Assembly (NCBI GenBank): GCA_914767715.1
Contig: OU612067.1
Location: forward strand, 5,642,001-5,706,000
Direction of reading: 5' to 3'
Length of the DNA stretch: 64,000 nucleotides
From: Membranipora membranacea
Taxonomy: Eukaryota; Bryozoa; Gymnolaemata; Cheilostomatida; Membraniporidae
Shown here piece after piece: positions 25,201 to 34,327 of this stretch; positions within the stretch are counted from its first letter, which is position 1; every line of letters starts with the position of its first letter. The position numbers and the translations under genes were made by a program. The notes below the pieces were generated by a model. The model was not told the DNA's origin and made no database searches. It was given only the letters and a program-made list of their open reading frames with translations.

Positions 25201-26665
25201 GCTAGCTGGGCTAGCTGGGCTGGCTGGGCTGGCTGGGCTGGCTGGGCTGGCTGGGCTGGCTGGGCTGGCTGGGCTAGCTGGGCTAGCTGGGCTGGCTGGG
25301 CTGGCTTGGCTGGCTGGGCTGGCTGGGCTGGCTGGGCTGGCTGGGCTGGCTGGGCTGGCTGGGCTGGCTGCGCTGGCTGGGCTAGCTGGGCTAGCTGGGC
25401 TGGCTGGGCTAGCTGGGCTGGCTGGGCTGGCTGGGCTAGCTTGGCTGGCTGGGCTGGCTGGGCTAGCTGGGCTGGCTGGGCTAGCTTGGCTGGCTGGGCT
25501 GGCTGGGCTTGCTCGTCTGAAGGTTACCTCTATGCCGCCCTCTGTTACTGTTTTTTGCTCGTCCTAATAAAAGATGATAATCAAGAGGAATCAAGAGGGT
25601 CTAAATTTGAGACAGAGAAGCTCCTCAGCTTTTCTTTGATTTGAAAGGTTAATCATTAACCTTTCAAATCATTATTTAAAACATGAATGAGTGGAACATC
25701 AAATTTCAATTGTGCTTTGACGACAGACGTACTTTAATTTCATTTCAAAGCCAGTTTGGCAATGGCTTCTTTAACTGCAAGCAAATTTGTCTCGTAATGA
25801 CAACTCCACAACAATAACCTTGACTTTTGTCCAAAAAGTGTACACGATTTTGAGTTGCAACAGCAGGGGTATTAGTGAAGGAATAATAAACATTTAAGTG
25901 ATTCATAAGTATTTGGTCCATGAGTAAATCATTAAAGCTAGGCAGCAACGAACATAATCAGAGCCTCCTCAGACAAGTTAGATCCGGAGATATGTAAGAC
26001 ACATAAATGTAATCTAAATATTATACTTACAGCAAACTCCTCCTCGAAAACCCTAAGGTTCTCCAGTTCATCGTTCAAGTTCATGGTGACACTACTCCTA
26101 CCCAGGTCTCCTACGTGGTCAAGTCCAGCACTGATTTGGATAGTATACTTCATCAAGTCCTAGATGAAAATAAAGTGTGACTGTGTACTTTCTAGTTACA
26201 GTTTTACACAGCAAATCCCAACAAGAGCTGGAATGATATTTCATGTATGTAGTCTATTCAAGGAGTTGGATAGCTCCCTGATGATTTCAAGTTTTAAGTG
26301 CCCGCCCGGAGAAGGAAATTAATTTTTCAGTACTTTTTGAGTGGATTCAAGCCCGCAGACCTACTGCACAAATAACATCCAAGCTCCTGCGATGCACATC
26401 TAAGCAAAGCTTGAAATTTGGATCAGTTGAGAAAACAACCAAGGACAATGCCATAAAGATTCCTATCTTATTTTTCGGTGCCAAAGAACCATCAAATGAT
26501 ATGCAACCAAATCAACAATAATACTAATCGTTCCAGTCTAACAGAACAATTCATGAAGAAGCACAGTACCTGGATAGGAGAGCTGCTCCTCGAACTATCT
26601 TCTACATCAAAGGGTCGGTGCGGATGCGGTATACGGTCACCCTCATCGGGTGAGTCGTACACCAT
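7038..26665 (-). CDS. Large 33-exon gene, uncharacterised Ser/Pro-rich repeat protein with an EF-hand-like loop (predicted 2249 aa)
   Basis: This gene was assembled by reading splice sites on the minus strand from the ATG at 26665 to the TAA at 7038. Each of 33 exons has an AG acceptor and a GT donor (one GC donor), every junction keeps phase, and the exons sum to 6750 nt, exactly 2250 codons. Exon coordinates are given in the block entries that follow. Layout of the protein: residues 1-75 N-terminal exons; about 76-264 Pro-Ala-Ser repeats; 311-893 triplicated exon and heptad repeats; 894-1515 Ser/Pro-rich, low complexity, many SPSP and TPSP pairs; 1516-2249 mixed composition with helices and an EF-hand-like loop near 1987-1998. 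No signal peptide or membrane segment is evident, so it is probably intracellular. The family is not recognised and no function is proposed. Untranslated exons and alternative starts are not resolved. Confidence 0.85.
7256..8934. other. Last intron of the large gene, with a long homopolymeric G run
   Basis: This is the longest intron of the gene (1679 bp). A run of about 14 G lies at 8271-8284 and could form a G-quadruplex or be a sequencing weak point. No nested gene or element is recognised. Confidence 0.5.
8935..10757 (-). CDS. Large gene, exons 27-32, including an EF-hand-like loop (residues 1929-2177)
   Basis: Exon 27 10675-10757, exon 28 10535-10579 (45 nt), exon 29 10326-10453, exon 30 9985-10100, exon 31 9483-9718 and exon 32 8935-9071. 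Exon 29 carries [14 protein letters not shown], matching the EF-hand loop spacing D-x-N-x-D-x-x-x-G-x-x-D, preceded by an ARKILHQV helix, so single-site calcium binding is possible. Exon 29 must end at a GC donor (GGCAG|GCAAGT) to keep phase with exon 30. Exon 31 (79 residues) has [17 protein letters not shown]. Exon 32 contains [19 protein letters not shown]. This block reads as the best candidate for a folded conserved C-terminal domain, of a family I do not know. Confidence 0.78.
10925..11019. repeat. AT-rich hairpin in an intron
   Basis: CACAGAGTAAGGATAT at the left end is the near-perfect inverse of ATATCCTCACTCTGTG at the right end, separated by AT-rich sequence that is itself partly palindromic. 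Its size (95 bp) and termini resemble a small MITE. It lies in the intron between exons 26 and 27. Confidence 0.5.
11349..13163 (-). CDS. Large gene, exons 23-26 (residues 1735-1929)
   Basis: Exon 23 12974-13163 ([16 protein letters not shown], then [20 protein letters not shown]), exon 24 12199-12412 (basic and Ser-rich, [14 protein letters not shown]), exon 25 11746-11823 (Pro/Arg/Cys-rich, [13 protein letters not shown]) and exon 26 11349-11447 ([20 protein letters not shown]). Exon 23 looks helical and hydrophobic but too broken by charges to be a membrane segment. The exon 23/24 junction splits an Ile codon (AT|A), and exons 24-26 are joined in phase 0. Function unknown. Confidence 0.78.
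12651..12726. repeat. 38-bp direct tandem duplication
   Basis: Two identical adjacent 38-bp copies starting AAACAGTATACTGTGACTGA lie in the intron between exons 23 and 24. The absence of differences suggests a recent duplication. Confidence 0.8.
13733..15997 (-). CDS. Large gene, exons 18-22 (residues 1491-1735)
   Basis: Exon 18 15927-15997, exon 19 15445-15621, exon 20 14955-15092, exon 21 14487-14633 and exon 22 13733-13931. Composition changes here from Ser/Pro-rich to that of a folded protein. Exon 19 reads [18 protein letters not shown] and then a Tyr/Ala-rich helix ([18 protein letters not shown]). Exon 22 contains [18 protein letters not shown] and [15 protein letters not shown]. The exon 19 acceptor (15622-15623) has a weak pyrimidine tract and the exon 21 donor is GTTGGT, so these two boundaries are the least certain. 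Phases nevertheless agree on both sides. No family is recognised. Confidence 0.75.
16278..19199 (-). CDS. Large gene, exons 12-17: Ser/Thr-Pro-rich disordered block (residues 1171-1491)
   Basis: Exon 12 19071-19199, exon 13 18154-18258, exon 14 17661-17798, exon 15 17311-17490, exon 16 16780-17004 and exon 17 16278-16460. All are class 1-1 (two bases, whole codons, one base). Exon 16 contains a tandem repeat of about 37 residues: RSP(A/S)PYCQFSPS, then DKASKA, then a Cys-containing DC(D/N)S end. Exon 17 is nearly all TPTP, TPSP and RTP motifs, with an RRRR patch in the middle. No folded domain is recognised. The exons are short and modular, and their number could vary between alleles or isoforms without breaking the frame. 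Confidence 0.8.
19443..20910 (-). CDS. Large gene, exons 9-11 (residues 894-1171)
   Basis: Exon 9 20785-20910, exon 10 20310-20486 and exon 11 19443-19973, all class 1-1. Exon 10 carries GEGEGSP followed by [18 protein letters not shown] and the YYSDDEFSG end. Its AIKxYxxxQVxQPSIE segment is related to the [12 protein letters not shown] segment of exons 6-7 and is the repeated domain of this protein. Exon 9 ends in a shorter related KYQYYQG. Exon 11 begins [12 protein letters not shown] and is a 177-residue Ser/Pro-rich exon with many SPSP, TPSP and SSPSPA pairs, the style of proline-directed kinase targets. Copies of exons 10 and 11 recur on the plus strand in the right half of the window. 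Confidence 0.8.
21332..23670 (-). CDS. Large gene, exons 6-8: tandemly triplicated exon (residues 311-893)
   Basis: Exon 6 23430-23670, exon 7 22863-23144 and exon 8 21332-22558 are paralogous. Exons 7 and 8 share an AAD..A-E-E..PA.IDC.SKVT.TVPTV start. Exons 6 and 7 share DLPPVEQ heptads, then [17 protein letters not shown] and a PSDE(K/Q)ILKYINDQ segment. Exon 8 has a related but diverged end ([18 protein letters not shown]). The introns between them are also similar, including the CTGATAG acceptor and a GTATGTATATG donor, so whole exon-intron units were duplicated. Copy 1 has only 3 heptads and copy 2 has 2, but copy 3 has 48. All have class 1-1 phase, so duplication preserves the frame. 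Confidence 0.8.
21468..22478 (-). repeat. Coding 21-bp minisatellite: 48 VEQDLPP-like heptads in exon 8
   Basis: Forty-eight tandem 7-residue units with consensus EQDLPPV were counted along exon 8, with substitutions such as [21 protein letters not shown] and EQDLLPV. A higher-order period is visible: units 8-14 and 16-22 show the same succession of variants (LQRM, QPPV, LLPV, LPxx, LPPV or LPQV, HHLPPV). The array is uninterrupted in frame. Acidic, Gln/Pro-rich and lacking aromatic residues, it is probably extended and disordered rather than a coiled coil, because Pro occurs in nearly every heptad. The complementary strand is also open, but as an antisense shadow. Confidence 0.9.
24047..26665 (-). 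CDS. Large gene, exons 1-5 (residues 1-310)
   Basis: Exon 1 26570-26665 begins [11 protein letters not shown] and ends in phase 0 at a GTACTG donor. Exon 2 26031-26159 (129 nt, 43 codons) contains the [13 protein letters not shown] core followed by an acidic [12 protein letters not shown] helix, and is the exon most often found as decayed copies on the plus strand. Exon 3 24995-25563 holds the 9-bp minisatellite. Exon 4 24449-24503 (55 nt) and exon 5 24047-24127 (27 codons, [12 protein letters not shown] start) complete the block. The exon 3 acceptor was chosen because only the site at 25563 joins in phase 0 and leads into the stop-free Pro-Ala-Ser frame; the nearer AG site at about 25519 would run into TAG codons within the repeats. 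Confidence 0.8.
25081..25521 (-). repeat. Coding 9-bp minisatellite, about 49 units, encoding (Pro-Ala-Ser)n
   Basis: There are about 49 tandem copies of a 9-bp unit (CTGGCTGGG on the plus strand), with variants carrying AGC for GGC or TTG for TGG. On the coding minus strand the in-frame reading is CCA-GCC-AGC, Pro-Ala-Ser. Because TAG arises in one of the other frames, only the Pro-Ala-Ser and one more frame are open, and only the former continues into the following unique exon sequence ([10 protein letters not shown]). The unit length is a multiple of three, so copy number can change without frameshift. The opposite strand is also open (Trp-Ala-Gly) but is a shadow. Confidence 0.85.
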
Positions 26666-27028
26666 ATTTAAATTTCAATTAGTATTCTTTGCTGCTAATA
26701 CTGAGAATATAATAACTCATAGTCGCAATTTGTCGAGCATCAGCAAAGAACATCTAGGCAGAGCGAAAGTCTAACCAAGATCTGAGTGAAGCCATTTGAT
26801 GACCTCATCAATTAACAATCATCCGGGTGGAATTCAATGAATTTTCTTCGATGTTGAAAATGTAATTTGATTGTGTCAGGAGTTGTCCGTCATTATAGGG
26901 GGCGCTGAACAGATGAGACTTTGATTTTTTAATATTTTATAATAGTATTATGTTATCAATGGAGCAAATCAAGCTTATTTCGTCTGGCCACCAGGGAAAT
27001 TGGGGTGGAAATGAATTGCAAATATATT

Positions 27029-27274
27029 CTCATGCATCTTATGCTCAACTAAATTATGGTACTAATTTTTATAACAAATTTAATTACCCTTGTTATATGT
27101 GAAATATAAATTCTTTAATACTACTAAGGCTGAGCGAGATTACAAAAAATGTTCGCTAATCTTGCACAGCACAGTAAAAGGCTATTCAAGAATTTATATT
27201 AAATATATAACAAGGGTAATCAAATTTGTTATAAAAATTAATACCATAATGTAGTTGAGCATAAGATGCATGAG
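27029..27274. mobile_element. MITE with about 70-bp terminal inverted repeats
   Basis: The ends are inverted copies over about 70 bp, beginning CTCATGCATCTTATGCTCAA and with only a few mismatches. The 246-bp element has no coding capacity. A dinucleotide TT flanks both ends, so the target duplication, if any, is very short or unclear. Confidence 0.75.
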
Positions 27275-27276
27275 TT

Positions 27277-27335
27277 CAGATTAACTGAACAAGTAGAGAT
27301 CAATTTAATTGATCTTTACTTGTTCAGTTAATCTG
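27277..27335. repeat. 59-bp near-perfect palindrome
   Basis: It begins CAGATTAACTGAACAAGTA and ends with its inverse, with one mismatch and an AATTTAATT-like centre. It lies two bases beyond the MITE and could be a separate miniature foldback element or part of a larger one. Confidence 0.75.
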
Positions 27336-28984
27336 TGATCACTCTTACTTCTAATCCTCCCATCTAGTTAAGCCTTATCTTATTTTGAAGAAAACATCGT
27401 CTTGAAAATGTCGCAATCACTAGCTCTTACTATTCAAACTAACATGATTTGTGATTCTATCAATATAAACGCAAATTTATCAGGTCCCACTGATGAGTAG
27501 AGGGGGTAATTTCTAACAACAAACATAATTTTTATCCAGAAGTGCCTTTAATTTTTCAGCGTCAAAATATTGCATAACTACTGCAGAACTAGCTGCCAGA
27601 CCATATATTGGGCTGATCTATCTGTGGGCTTTAATTTTAAGTTTAGCAGGAGGCAATATTACAGCAAAACCAACAAATTCCGAAGGAATACATAATATTG
27701 AAAGCCAAGTAAATCTTACAGACACTAACCCAATGTCTTAGGGGAGAAAGTTGTCATTTACCTAGGCTTGTATTTTCCAATTCTATCTTGGGGCTAACAC
27801 AGCTTCATCTTACATCAGACATTATCCCAAAGCAGGATAGCACTGAGCCAACTAAAAATGTTGTTTCTCTTCTGGTAGTTCAGCTAGCGATGGCCACAGG
27901 CAGATGTGGATTTGGGCAAAGAGAGAGTTGGTTTGAAATTTTGAGTGTTGTGGGGTCAGGAATTTGGGGGAATCATGAGAGCTGGGAGATGCAACAAGGC
28001 AGATACGAAGGGCATATAAATGTGGGACAGGTAGAATGTTTGTCCACTAAAAAGTTGCATAGTATGCTCATCGGGAGGTGATCAAAAACATTTCTCAGTA
28101 TTTTCTTTTTAAAGTGACAGTCCTACTAGGCCATGTTTGGTATGGTTTAAAAGATATCAGGCTGAAAAGTCATTAGGGCATATGAAATAAAACAGCCTGT
28201 GAAGCTAAAAGCAGTAAAACTGCTGCAAAGTCTAAAAATTGCGATGATAGTGGATCATGGTGATTTATTGCCTCCTCCTGACCACTAGGACCCCCTATGA
28301 TTCTTGCTGAAATATTAAAAAAAAAACTAATTGCTATTTTCTACAATTTTTAATTATTTTTATTTGCCCTATGAACTCACAATATTCGATTTACTGGGGT
28401 CATATTTCCACTTTTCTCATAGGACTGACCCTTTAAGAATAATGATTTTCTCAAAATGTTTTTGTGGCACATCGCCCCAAGTTTCAATGTTATAAGCTAT
28501 TTTACTGTGTGCTTATATATTGTAGAGTAAAATCATGACTGGCAATTGAAAGAATTTGCATGCTCCTTATAGAAATTCAGAAGTTTTGTTTAAACACTTT
28601 CTTAAATCAGAATTATGGACTTTCCAGTTAAGTGTTAAAATTTTTACACATAAAAACTAGTTCCCCATTCAAGCTTTCCAGAGTCCATTTATAATATATC
28701 TGAATGTCAGTCATCTCAGTAGCAAAATCATCTACAAAAACAACATTATTGCTGTCAATAAAAAATTGTACAATTTCTATGAGATTATAAGCAATCATAG
28801 CCTCCCAATTTATTGCAGCCATTGGTGTTTAGGGGCTGATGACTGCCCTTTGGTGCCGAACCAGATCTTATGCCGTGGATTTTAATTATTGAGTATGTTG
28901 CTCATTTATGAAGGCAAAGTACAAATGGATTCATATTCAGTGGTGCCAGAGTTGAATGTAGCCTGTCTTGACAAGCTTTGTTCG

Positions 28985-29346
28985 GTGGGGGGAGGGGGGG
29001 ATGGGAACAACGCTTGTCAACTCTTGCATGCTCGACTGTCGAGCAGCCGATATTAAATATTGTCTTCTATTGTAATTGGGAAGATAACTCCTTTATCACA
29101 CAAATCAATTTGTATACATTCCTATACCAGGGAGAATGGTATATACAAATTGATGAGTGTGATAAAGGAGTAATTTTCGCAATTACAAGAGAAGACAATA
29201 TTTAATATACGCTGCTCGACTATACAAATTGATTAGTGTGATAAAGGAGTTATCTTCCCGATCGCAAGAGAAAACAATATTTAATATCGGCTGCTCGACA
29301 GTCGAGCATGCAAGAGTTGACAAGCTTTGTTCCCCCCCCCCCCCCC
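28985..29346. mobile_element. Hairpin element with three related arms
   Basis: The outer arms (about 28990-29116 and 29217-29345) are inverted copies containing GCATGCTCGACTGTCGAGCA, itself a palindrome. A third copy of the inner part (about 29135-29218) is inverted relative to the first arm, so two alternative stem-loops can form. One end is marked by a C run of about 17 bases (29331-29346) and the other by a G-rich tract. No coding capacity. Confidence 0.7.
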
Positions 29347-29459
29347 ACACGATAATGATCTTATTATTTGACCAACAGACACAACCACTCTCAAAAAGAT
29401 GTCTCAATAATGTTAGAATGTATTCTATTTACTTTCAACTGACTTTATTTTTGTTGGCA

Positions 29460-30350
29460 GGATAAGGGAGGGGACAGAGAGGTTAAAGATAAAGAAGATA
29501 CAGAGAGGGCACTTCCTAGGCAACAGTAGGACTTATTACAGGTAAATTTTAGAACAAGATGGTACTTGGTACCCAAACAACATTAAAACAAAAATAGCAT
29601 AGGCTTATAACATTATTTTATGTTAGTCACTACAAGGTTACAGCAGAAACTAAAACTTGACTACATTGAATTCTATGTTTTCATTTTACAACAAGTGTCT
29701 TGTAATAGATAGATGTGCCTACTGTACTGCCTAGCTATTTTCTATGACTCTGTTTTTCTCTGCAGGATGAGCCTGATTTATGATTGAACTTTTTATTTGG
29801 AGAGTATCTTCAGGTGATTGAGAATGTTCTGGATGAAGAGGATCAGGGAAACGAGGGGAAGCTGATTGTAGGTGATTGAATCAGAAGAGGAAGCAGTTGG
29901 TGATGTAGTTGGTATTGGAGAAGATGGGAGACAATCTGAGAAGGAAAGTGTCAGACATTAAATTTGTATAATGCATAACAAGTAATTTTGGGTGATGAGT
30001 GTTTGCTGACAGGGTAGAATATTAACACAAATCATATACAGAAGTAGGGACATTTTGTGTTGCATGTTATTCCACTTTAGCGATCAGGTTTTGGAAGACA
30101 TCACTAATGTATAGTCAATTATCAATTCAGTTTCTTATCAGGTAAGGAACCTGTGATGATGCCACTTGTATTTTGTGGTTGTAGGATGGTGTAAGGATAG
30201 GGGTAGAAGCACAGGAAAGTGAGAGGGATGAGGATAAGTTTGAGACAGAGTACAAAGGTGACAGCGAGGCAGGGTATGGCGGTGACAGCGAGGACAGTGA
30301 CGATAGTGGGTTGGATCAGAGAGTGTGTTTAGGTCTTAGGATATTTGTCG
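29460..30350 (+). pseudogene. Exon-like fragments of the paralogue cluster, including an acidic SED-repeat exon
   Basis: A fragment after a TTGTTGGCAG acceptor (29461 on) and an acidic segment at about 30210-30325 reading FETEYKGDSEAGYGG and DSEDSDDSGLDQ are related to segments at 56.70-56.83 kb and 63.70-63.82 kb. Frames are not continuous and no full gene can be built. These appear to be decayed copies of an exon family that lies in the opposite orientation to the large minus-strand gene. Confidence 0.5.
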
Positions 30351-30429
30351 CCAGTTTGTTTTATTAAAAATTATAAATGCAACGACCAGTAAACTGACAT
30401 CAACATACATGTGTGTAAGTTTAAGGCAG

Positions 30430-30530
30430 TGTTGAGTATTTTCAAGGCAGTGTTAAGTATGCAGTCATGCCAATGAGGTGACAGTTATTATTTCTCTGGC
30501 AATTTGTCTATGTCTATTTGTCTAAGTATA
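30430..30530 (+). other. Paralogous empty site of the copia insertion
   Basis: The sequence AAGGCAGTGTTAAGTATGCA followed by a CAATGAGG segment matches the two flanks of the copia element (57735-57753 and 62113-62140) joined together without the element. Similarity continues on both sides, so this is a duplicated copy of the host site before insertion. Confidence 0.8.
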
Positions 30531-30599
30531 AATAACTCTGGGATTTAAGGTCATGATGTTTACATATAATAAAATAAAAATTGCATAAAATTGCTAAAA

Positions 30600-32260
30600 A
30601 GAATCCCCCTTGAATAAGGTAAAAGAAAAAATAAAATAAATAGATATGATATAAAGATCAATACTGACTAAAATGTTCCAGGATGGGTGGCGGTCCTGCA
30701 GAGCACTAAGTTCTATCAGAGAGTGCCATCTGATTCTTTCATCAAAATCTTCATCCAAGAGGCTCCATCTCAGCATGTCATCCTCCACTGTATCCATCCA
30801 CCTTTTCTTTGGCCTCCCTCTCTTTCTCTTTCCCTGTATCCTAATATCAGCCACCATTCTAATATCTTCCTCCCTATCTCTCTTGCGTTCATGTCCATAC
30901 CATTGAAGACGTCTCCTCCTCATGCCTACTGCAATCGTCCCTATTTTGGCCTCCTCCCTAATACTCTCATTTGTTACATGGTCTTACCAGTCTATATTAT
31001 AAATGTGTGGGATCATCCTCACCTCAGTTGCACTTATCCTGTCTTCTTGTCTTTCAGTCAATGGCCAGATCTCATTTCCGTACATCAGTGTAGGTTTTAT
31101 TGCCGTCTTGTACAATAGAACCTTGAGCTTGGTGGGAATTTTCGTATCACAAAGCACTTCCTCACCTCTCTCCATCTATTCCATACCTTCTCTATCCTCT
31201 TTACAATTTATGTTCCGCATCCTCCCTCAGGATCTATAGTGGTTCCTAGATATTTGAATTATGATACCACTGCAGCAGATCAGTTGAACCTTCTCTACAT
31301 ACTTCTTCATTTCTATCCTTTGCAAATTTCCGGCTGGCGGCTGATGTTCTGTCTTTGGCCTACCAACTGTTAAGCCTGCATCTTCTAAACACCCCCTCCA
31401 GTCCTCCAGTCTCTCTTCCACCCTCTCTCTAGTTGCATCACAGAGAACGACGACTTCAGCAAATAGCATTGCCCATGGCGTGTCCTCCTGAATGTCCTTG
31501 GTGATGACATCCAAGATCATGATGAAAAGAAAAGGGCTTAGTGCAAATCCTTGATGTAATCCTACTTCTATCTCCATTTCATCTGTTTCACCTACACTTG
31601 TCATAGCTGATGTTTTGCAGTCCTTGTACATGTCCTTGATGGCACTTAGATATGCCTCAGGAACTCCACGCTTTCTCAAACAGTACCGGATTAGGTATCT
31701 AGGTACTGTATCGTACGCCTTCTCTGGGGCAACGAAAATCATATGCAAGTCCTTTTGGTGTTCCCTCATCTTTTCCTGGAGTACTCTCAAACAAAACATG
31801 GGCTGTATCGTTGACTTACCTTTCTGGAAGCCATACCGTCTGCCGCTGATCTTACTCATTTCCCTCATCCTCACCTCTATCACTTGCTCCCAGAGCTTTA
31901 GACAGTGACTGGGGAGTTTTATCCCTTTATAGTTAAAACAGTTTAGAGGTTCTCCTTTCTGCTTATACAGAGGTGTGATCTTGCTTTTTCTCCATTCCAG
32001 TGGAATCCTATTTTCCTGTACATCCTGTAGTACAGCTGTTATCCAGGCTCAACCTGGCTGCCCAAGACTCTTCACAACCTCTAAGGGGAACTCGTCTGGT
32101 CCAGTTGCCTTTCAATTTTTCATCTTTTCAAACTGTATTTTGACTTCGGATTCGCTTATCAGCCTCATCGGTTGTTCTATTCTATCGTTCCTCTGTAAGT
32201 CATTCCTTTGATTTTTTGGTCTTGAGCAACTTGTCAAAATATTCTCTCCATCTCTTTTGG
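30600..32260 (-). pseudogene. RTE-like LINE reverse transcriptase remnant
   Basis: Minus-strand pieces in several frames give an RT in order: PLYKQKGEPLNCFNYKGI finger, YGFQKGKSTIQPMF, EKAYDTVPR (first catalytic block), GLHQGFALSPFLF, then MLFAEVVVLCD where the FADD catalytic pair should be, YKTAIKPTLMYGNEIWPL, and a C-terminal GKRKRGRPKKRWMD tail block. The order is that of RTE/endonuclease-reverse-transcriptase LINEs. Both active-site Asp positions after Phe-Ala are replaced (Glu-Val), and there are frameshifts, so the copy is dead. The endonuclease is absent from the recognisable part. Confidence 0.85.
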
Positions 32261-33576
32261 AGACAAATATTGCATGTTAAAATTTTCATTCAATATTTGA
32301 TCATGTAATTTTAAAAACAGATTCACAATTTGAGACACATAATGTGCAGTGTCTCCTATGTTTACTATGATAGTCAGAGGACATTATGTCTCCTGGCTCA
32401 GAAGCCTCATAACATTTTGGATGTACCAATAACATTGAAAGAAATAGTCCCTTTATACATCATGTTGTATTGATTCGAGGTTATCATCATTTACACTCAA
32501 GCTAACTTATCACTTTTGATGAGTATCTATTGGGTGGCACTTGAAGGAGGTTCATTATTTGCACTGTGTTTGATTAGCCAACAGCCGATTATAGTAATTA
32601 TGCAGATGCTTAGGTAGGTAGGTAAGCGGCTGAGAGTAATTTTACGTAATATGATTGCGATTGATGTGATCAAGGATGTTGATAGTGTTAGACAGTTCAG
32701 AGTTCACTTCATTGCGGTGGCAGTCTCAGTTGAGTTGAGCCAACCTGCTTTGTGAAATAATGACAAAGCGTGCTCTAATTATTGTTTAGAGAGTTGTGAT
32801 TGCTGATGGCAAAGAGAACAACAGCATAATTGAAGAAGACTAATGAGGTTCAAGGTTACAGCCAAGTACAATTTATTTTCTGGTAGATTTGAGAGGATGT
32901 GAGGACGAGTGCTACGCAGCGTTTTAGAAAAAAATTGAGCAATGAAAAGAATCTGAAATGAGGAGTCATGAAAATCAAGCAGTGTTGCTTGATTGGATAA
33001 GTGAAAAAGAATCTACAAATAGTTCCACTCTACATAGTATGGTTGAGCACCAGAAATAGATATAAGTGGGTAAGCTAATGGCAGAAAACTTGAAAGCATA
33101 AGCGTCTGAGCTTTGGTAGGATATGGGTAAGAAAGAAATACTTATCAAAAGTGATCCAAACAACAGCAATACTGAGCTTGGCTCCGCTATAACAAATGCT
33201 GCATTCGGAAGCTCAGTGGCAGCCATCACACCTTGTACCTGATAGTAGAATGAATAGGAAGTTTTAAGGGCATAGTTTTTATTCTCATCTAAACCCCGAG
33301 GAAAATCCTTTACTTTGGTCCTCATAGCATCATCTAACTGTCAGCCCAGCGCCAGCCAGTTTTTTTTGGGGTTTTTGTATATTCAACCACAAAAGATGAT
33401 GGTATACTGGCTTTACTTGGCTGACAGCAGAATATAACATCAGGATAGGCCCCGAAAACATTCTCATAGGGCGACAGAACTAACCCGGGATGGCTGACAG
33501 AAATTTCATTGCAACCATTGATTTTTAACCAATCTACAAACGTCTTTTCCCTCTCAGGTCCTTCTCTGAGCCCGTA

Positions 33577-33656
33577 TTTTCTAACAGCCCAGTTTTACAC
33601 TTTTATTATCATAACCGGATATGGTTATAAAAGTGTAAAGCTGGGCTGTTAGAAAA
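33577..33656. repeat. 80-bp hairpin
   Basis: The left arm TTTTCTAACAGCCCAGTTTT and the right arm AGCTGGGCTGTTAGAAAA are inverse copies over about 30 bp around a short AT-rich loop. Confidence 0.8.
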
Positions 33657-33952
33657 AAACAAGCTAAAGTCCAAAGGTCATCATTATTGCACATGCGTAC
33701 TCATGAGTATCTGTATAATTGAAACACTGACCAAGAGGTAGGAGCACACAACTGCTCACAAAATCAGCTTTTTTCAGTTCACAAGCAATTCTGTTAGTTG
33801 TCTTATTTCTTGTTGGAGATGCACAACTACAATTTAGAATGCACATTTGAGCAGAACAAGGGGTTTTGAATTACAAGTAAGGAGTTTATGTATGTACTTA
33901 CATTTTTCTGTGCTCCATTGGCTGCCAAACAGAGATCAGAAGTGTATTATCC

Positions 33953-34327
33953 CTTTAATTGTGGGGCGAGGTAACGTCATTGGAAGGTGTAGAAACAATG
34001 ATGATATCATTGATTTACTGTCTATAATCCAGGTTTCTTGGGCATAACACGATCAATATTGATAGGAATTTGAGTTTGACAATTGCTTTACAATCAGCAG
34101 CATCTTGCTATCAACTTGATGCTATTCGTTCTTCAAAACATTAATTTTGCACAAAATTAGTAGCAAACTGTTCAGGACAAGCTGTTGATTCTAATGTACC
34201 TTTCAAACTCCAAATCCGATCAAAATTGATTGGGTAATCGACAAAAAAACTGGATTTTGGACAGTAAATCAATGAAAGCATCATTGCTTCTACACCTTCC
34301 AATGTCGTTGCGTCACCCACAATTAAA
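33953..34327. mobile_element. 375-bp foldback/MITE element
   Basis: The ends TTTAATTGTGGG and CCCACAATTAAA bound inverted arms of about 70 bp (sharing GGAAGGTGTAGAA) with weaker complementarity inward to about 140 bp. No coding capacity. Confidence 0.75.

Larger units (their letters stand above)
26666..28984. other. Region upstream of the large gene; no gene recognised
   Basis: This should contain the promoter and any 5' untranslated exon of the large minus-strand gene, but no TATA box or initiator can be assigned with confidence. Apart from a MITE (27029-27274) and a hairpin beside it, I see no coding exon or RNA gene. Confidence 0.4.

Noticed and set aside
25060-25644. Plus-strand 194-codon frame of Trp-Ala-Gly repeats
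   Set aside because: It is the antisense of the Pro-Ala-Ser exon of the minus-strand gene, whose splice sites and phases fit on the other strand.
30687-31118. Plus-strand 143-codon open frame
   Set aside because: Antisense of the decayed RTE-like LINE, which has conserved RT motifs on the minus strand.
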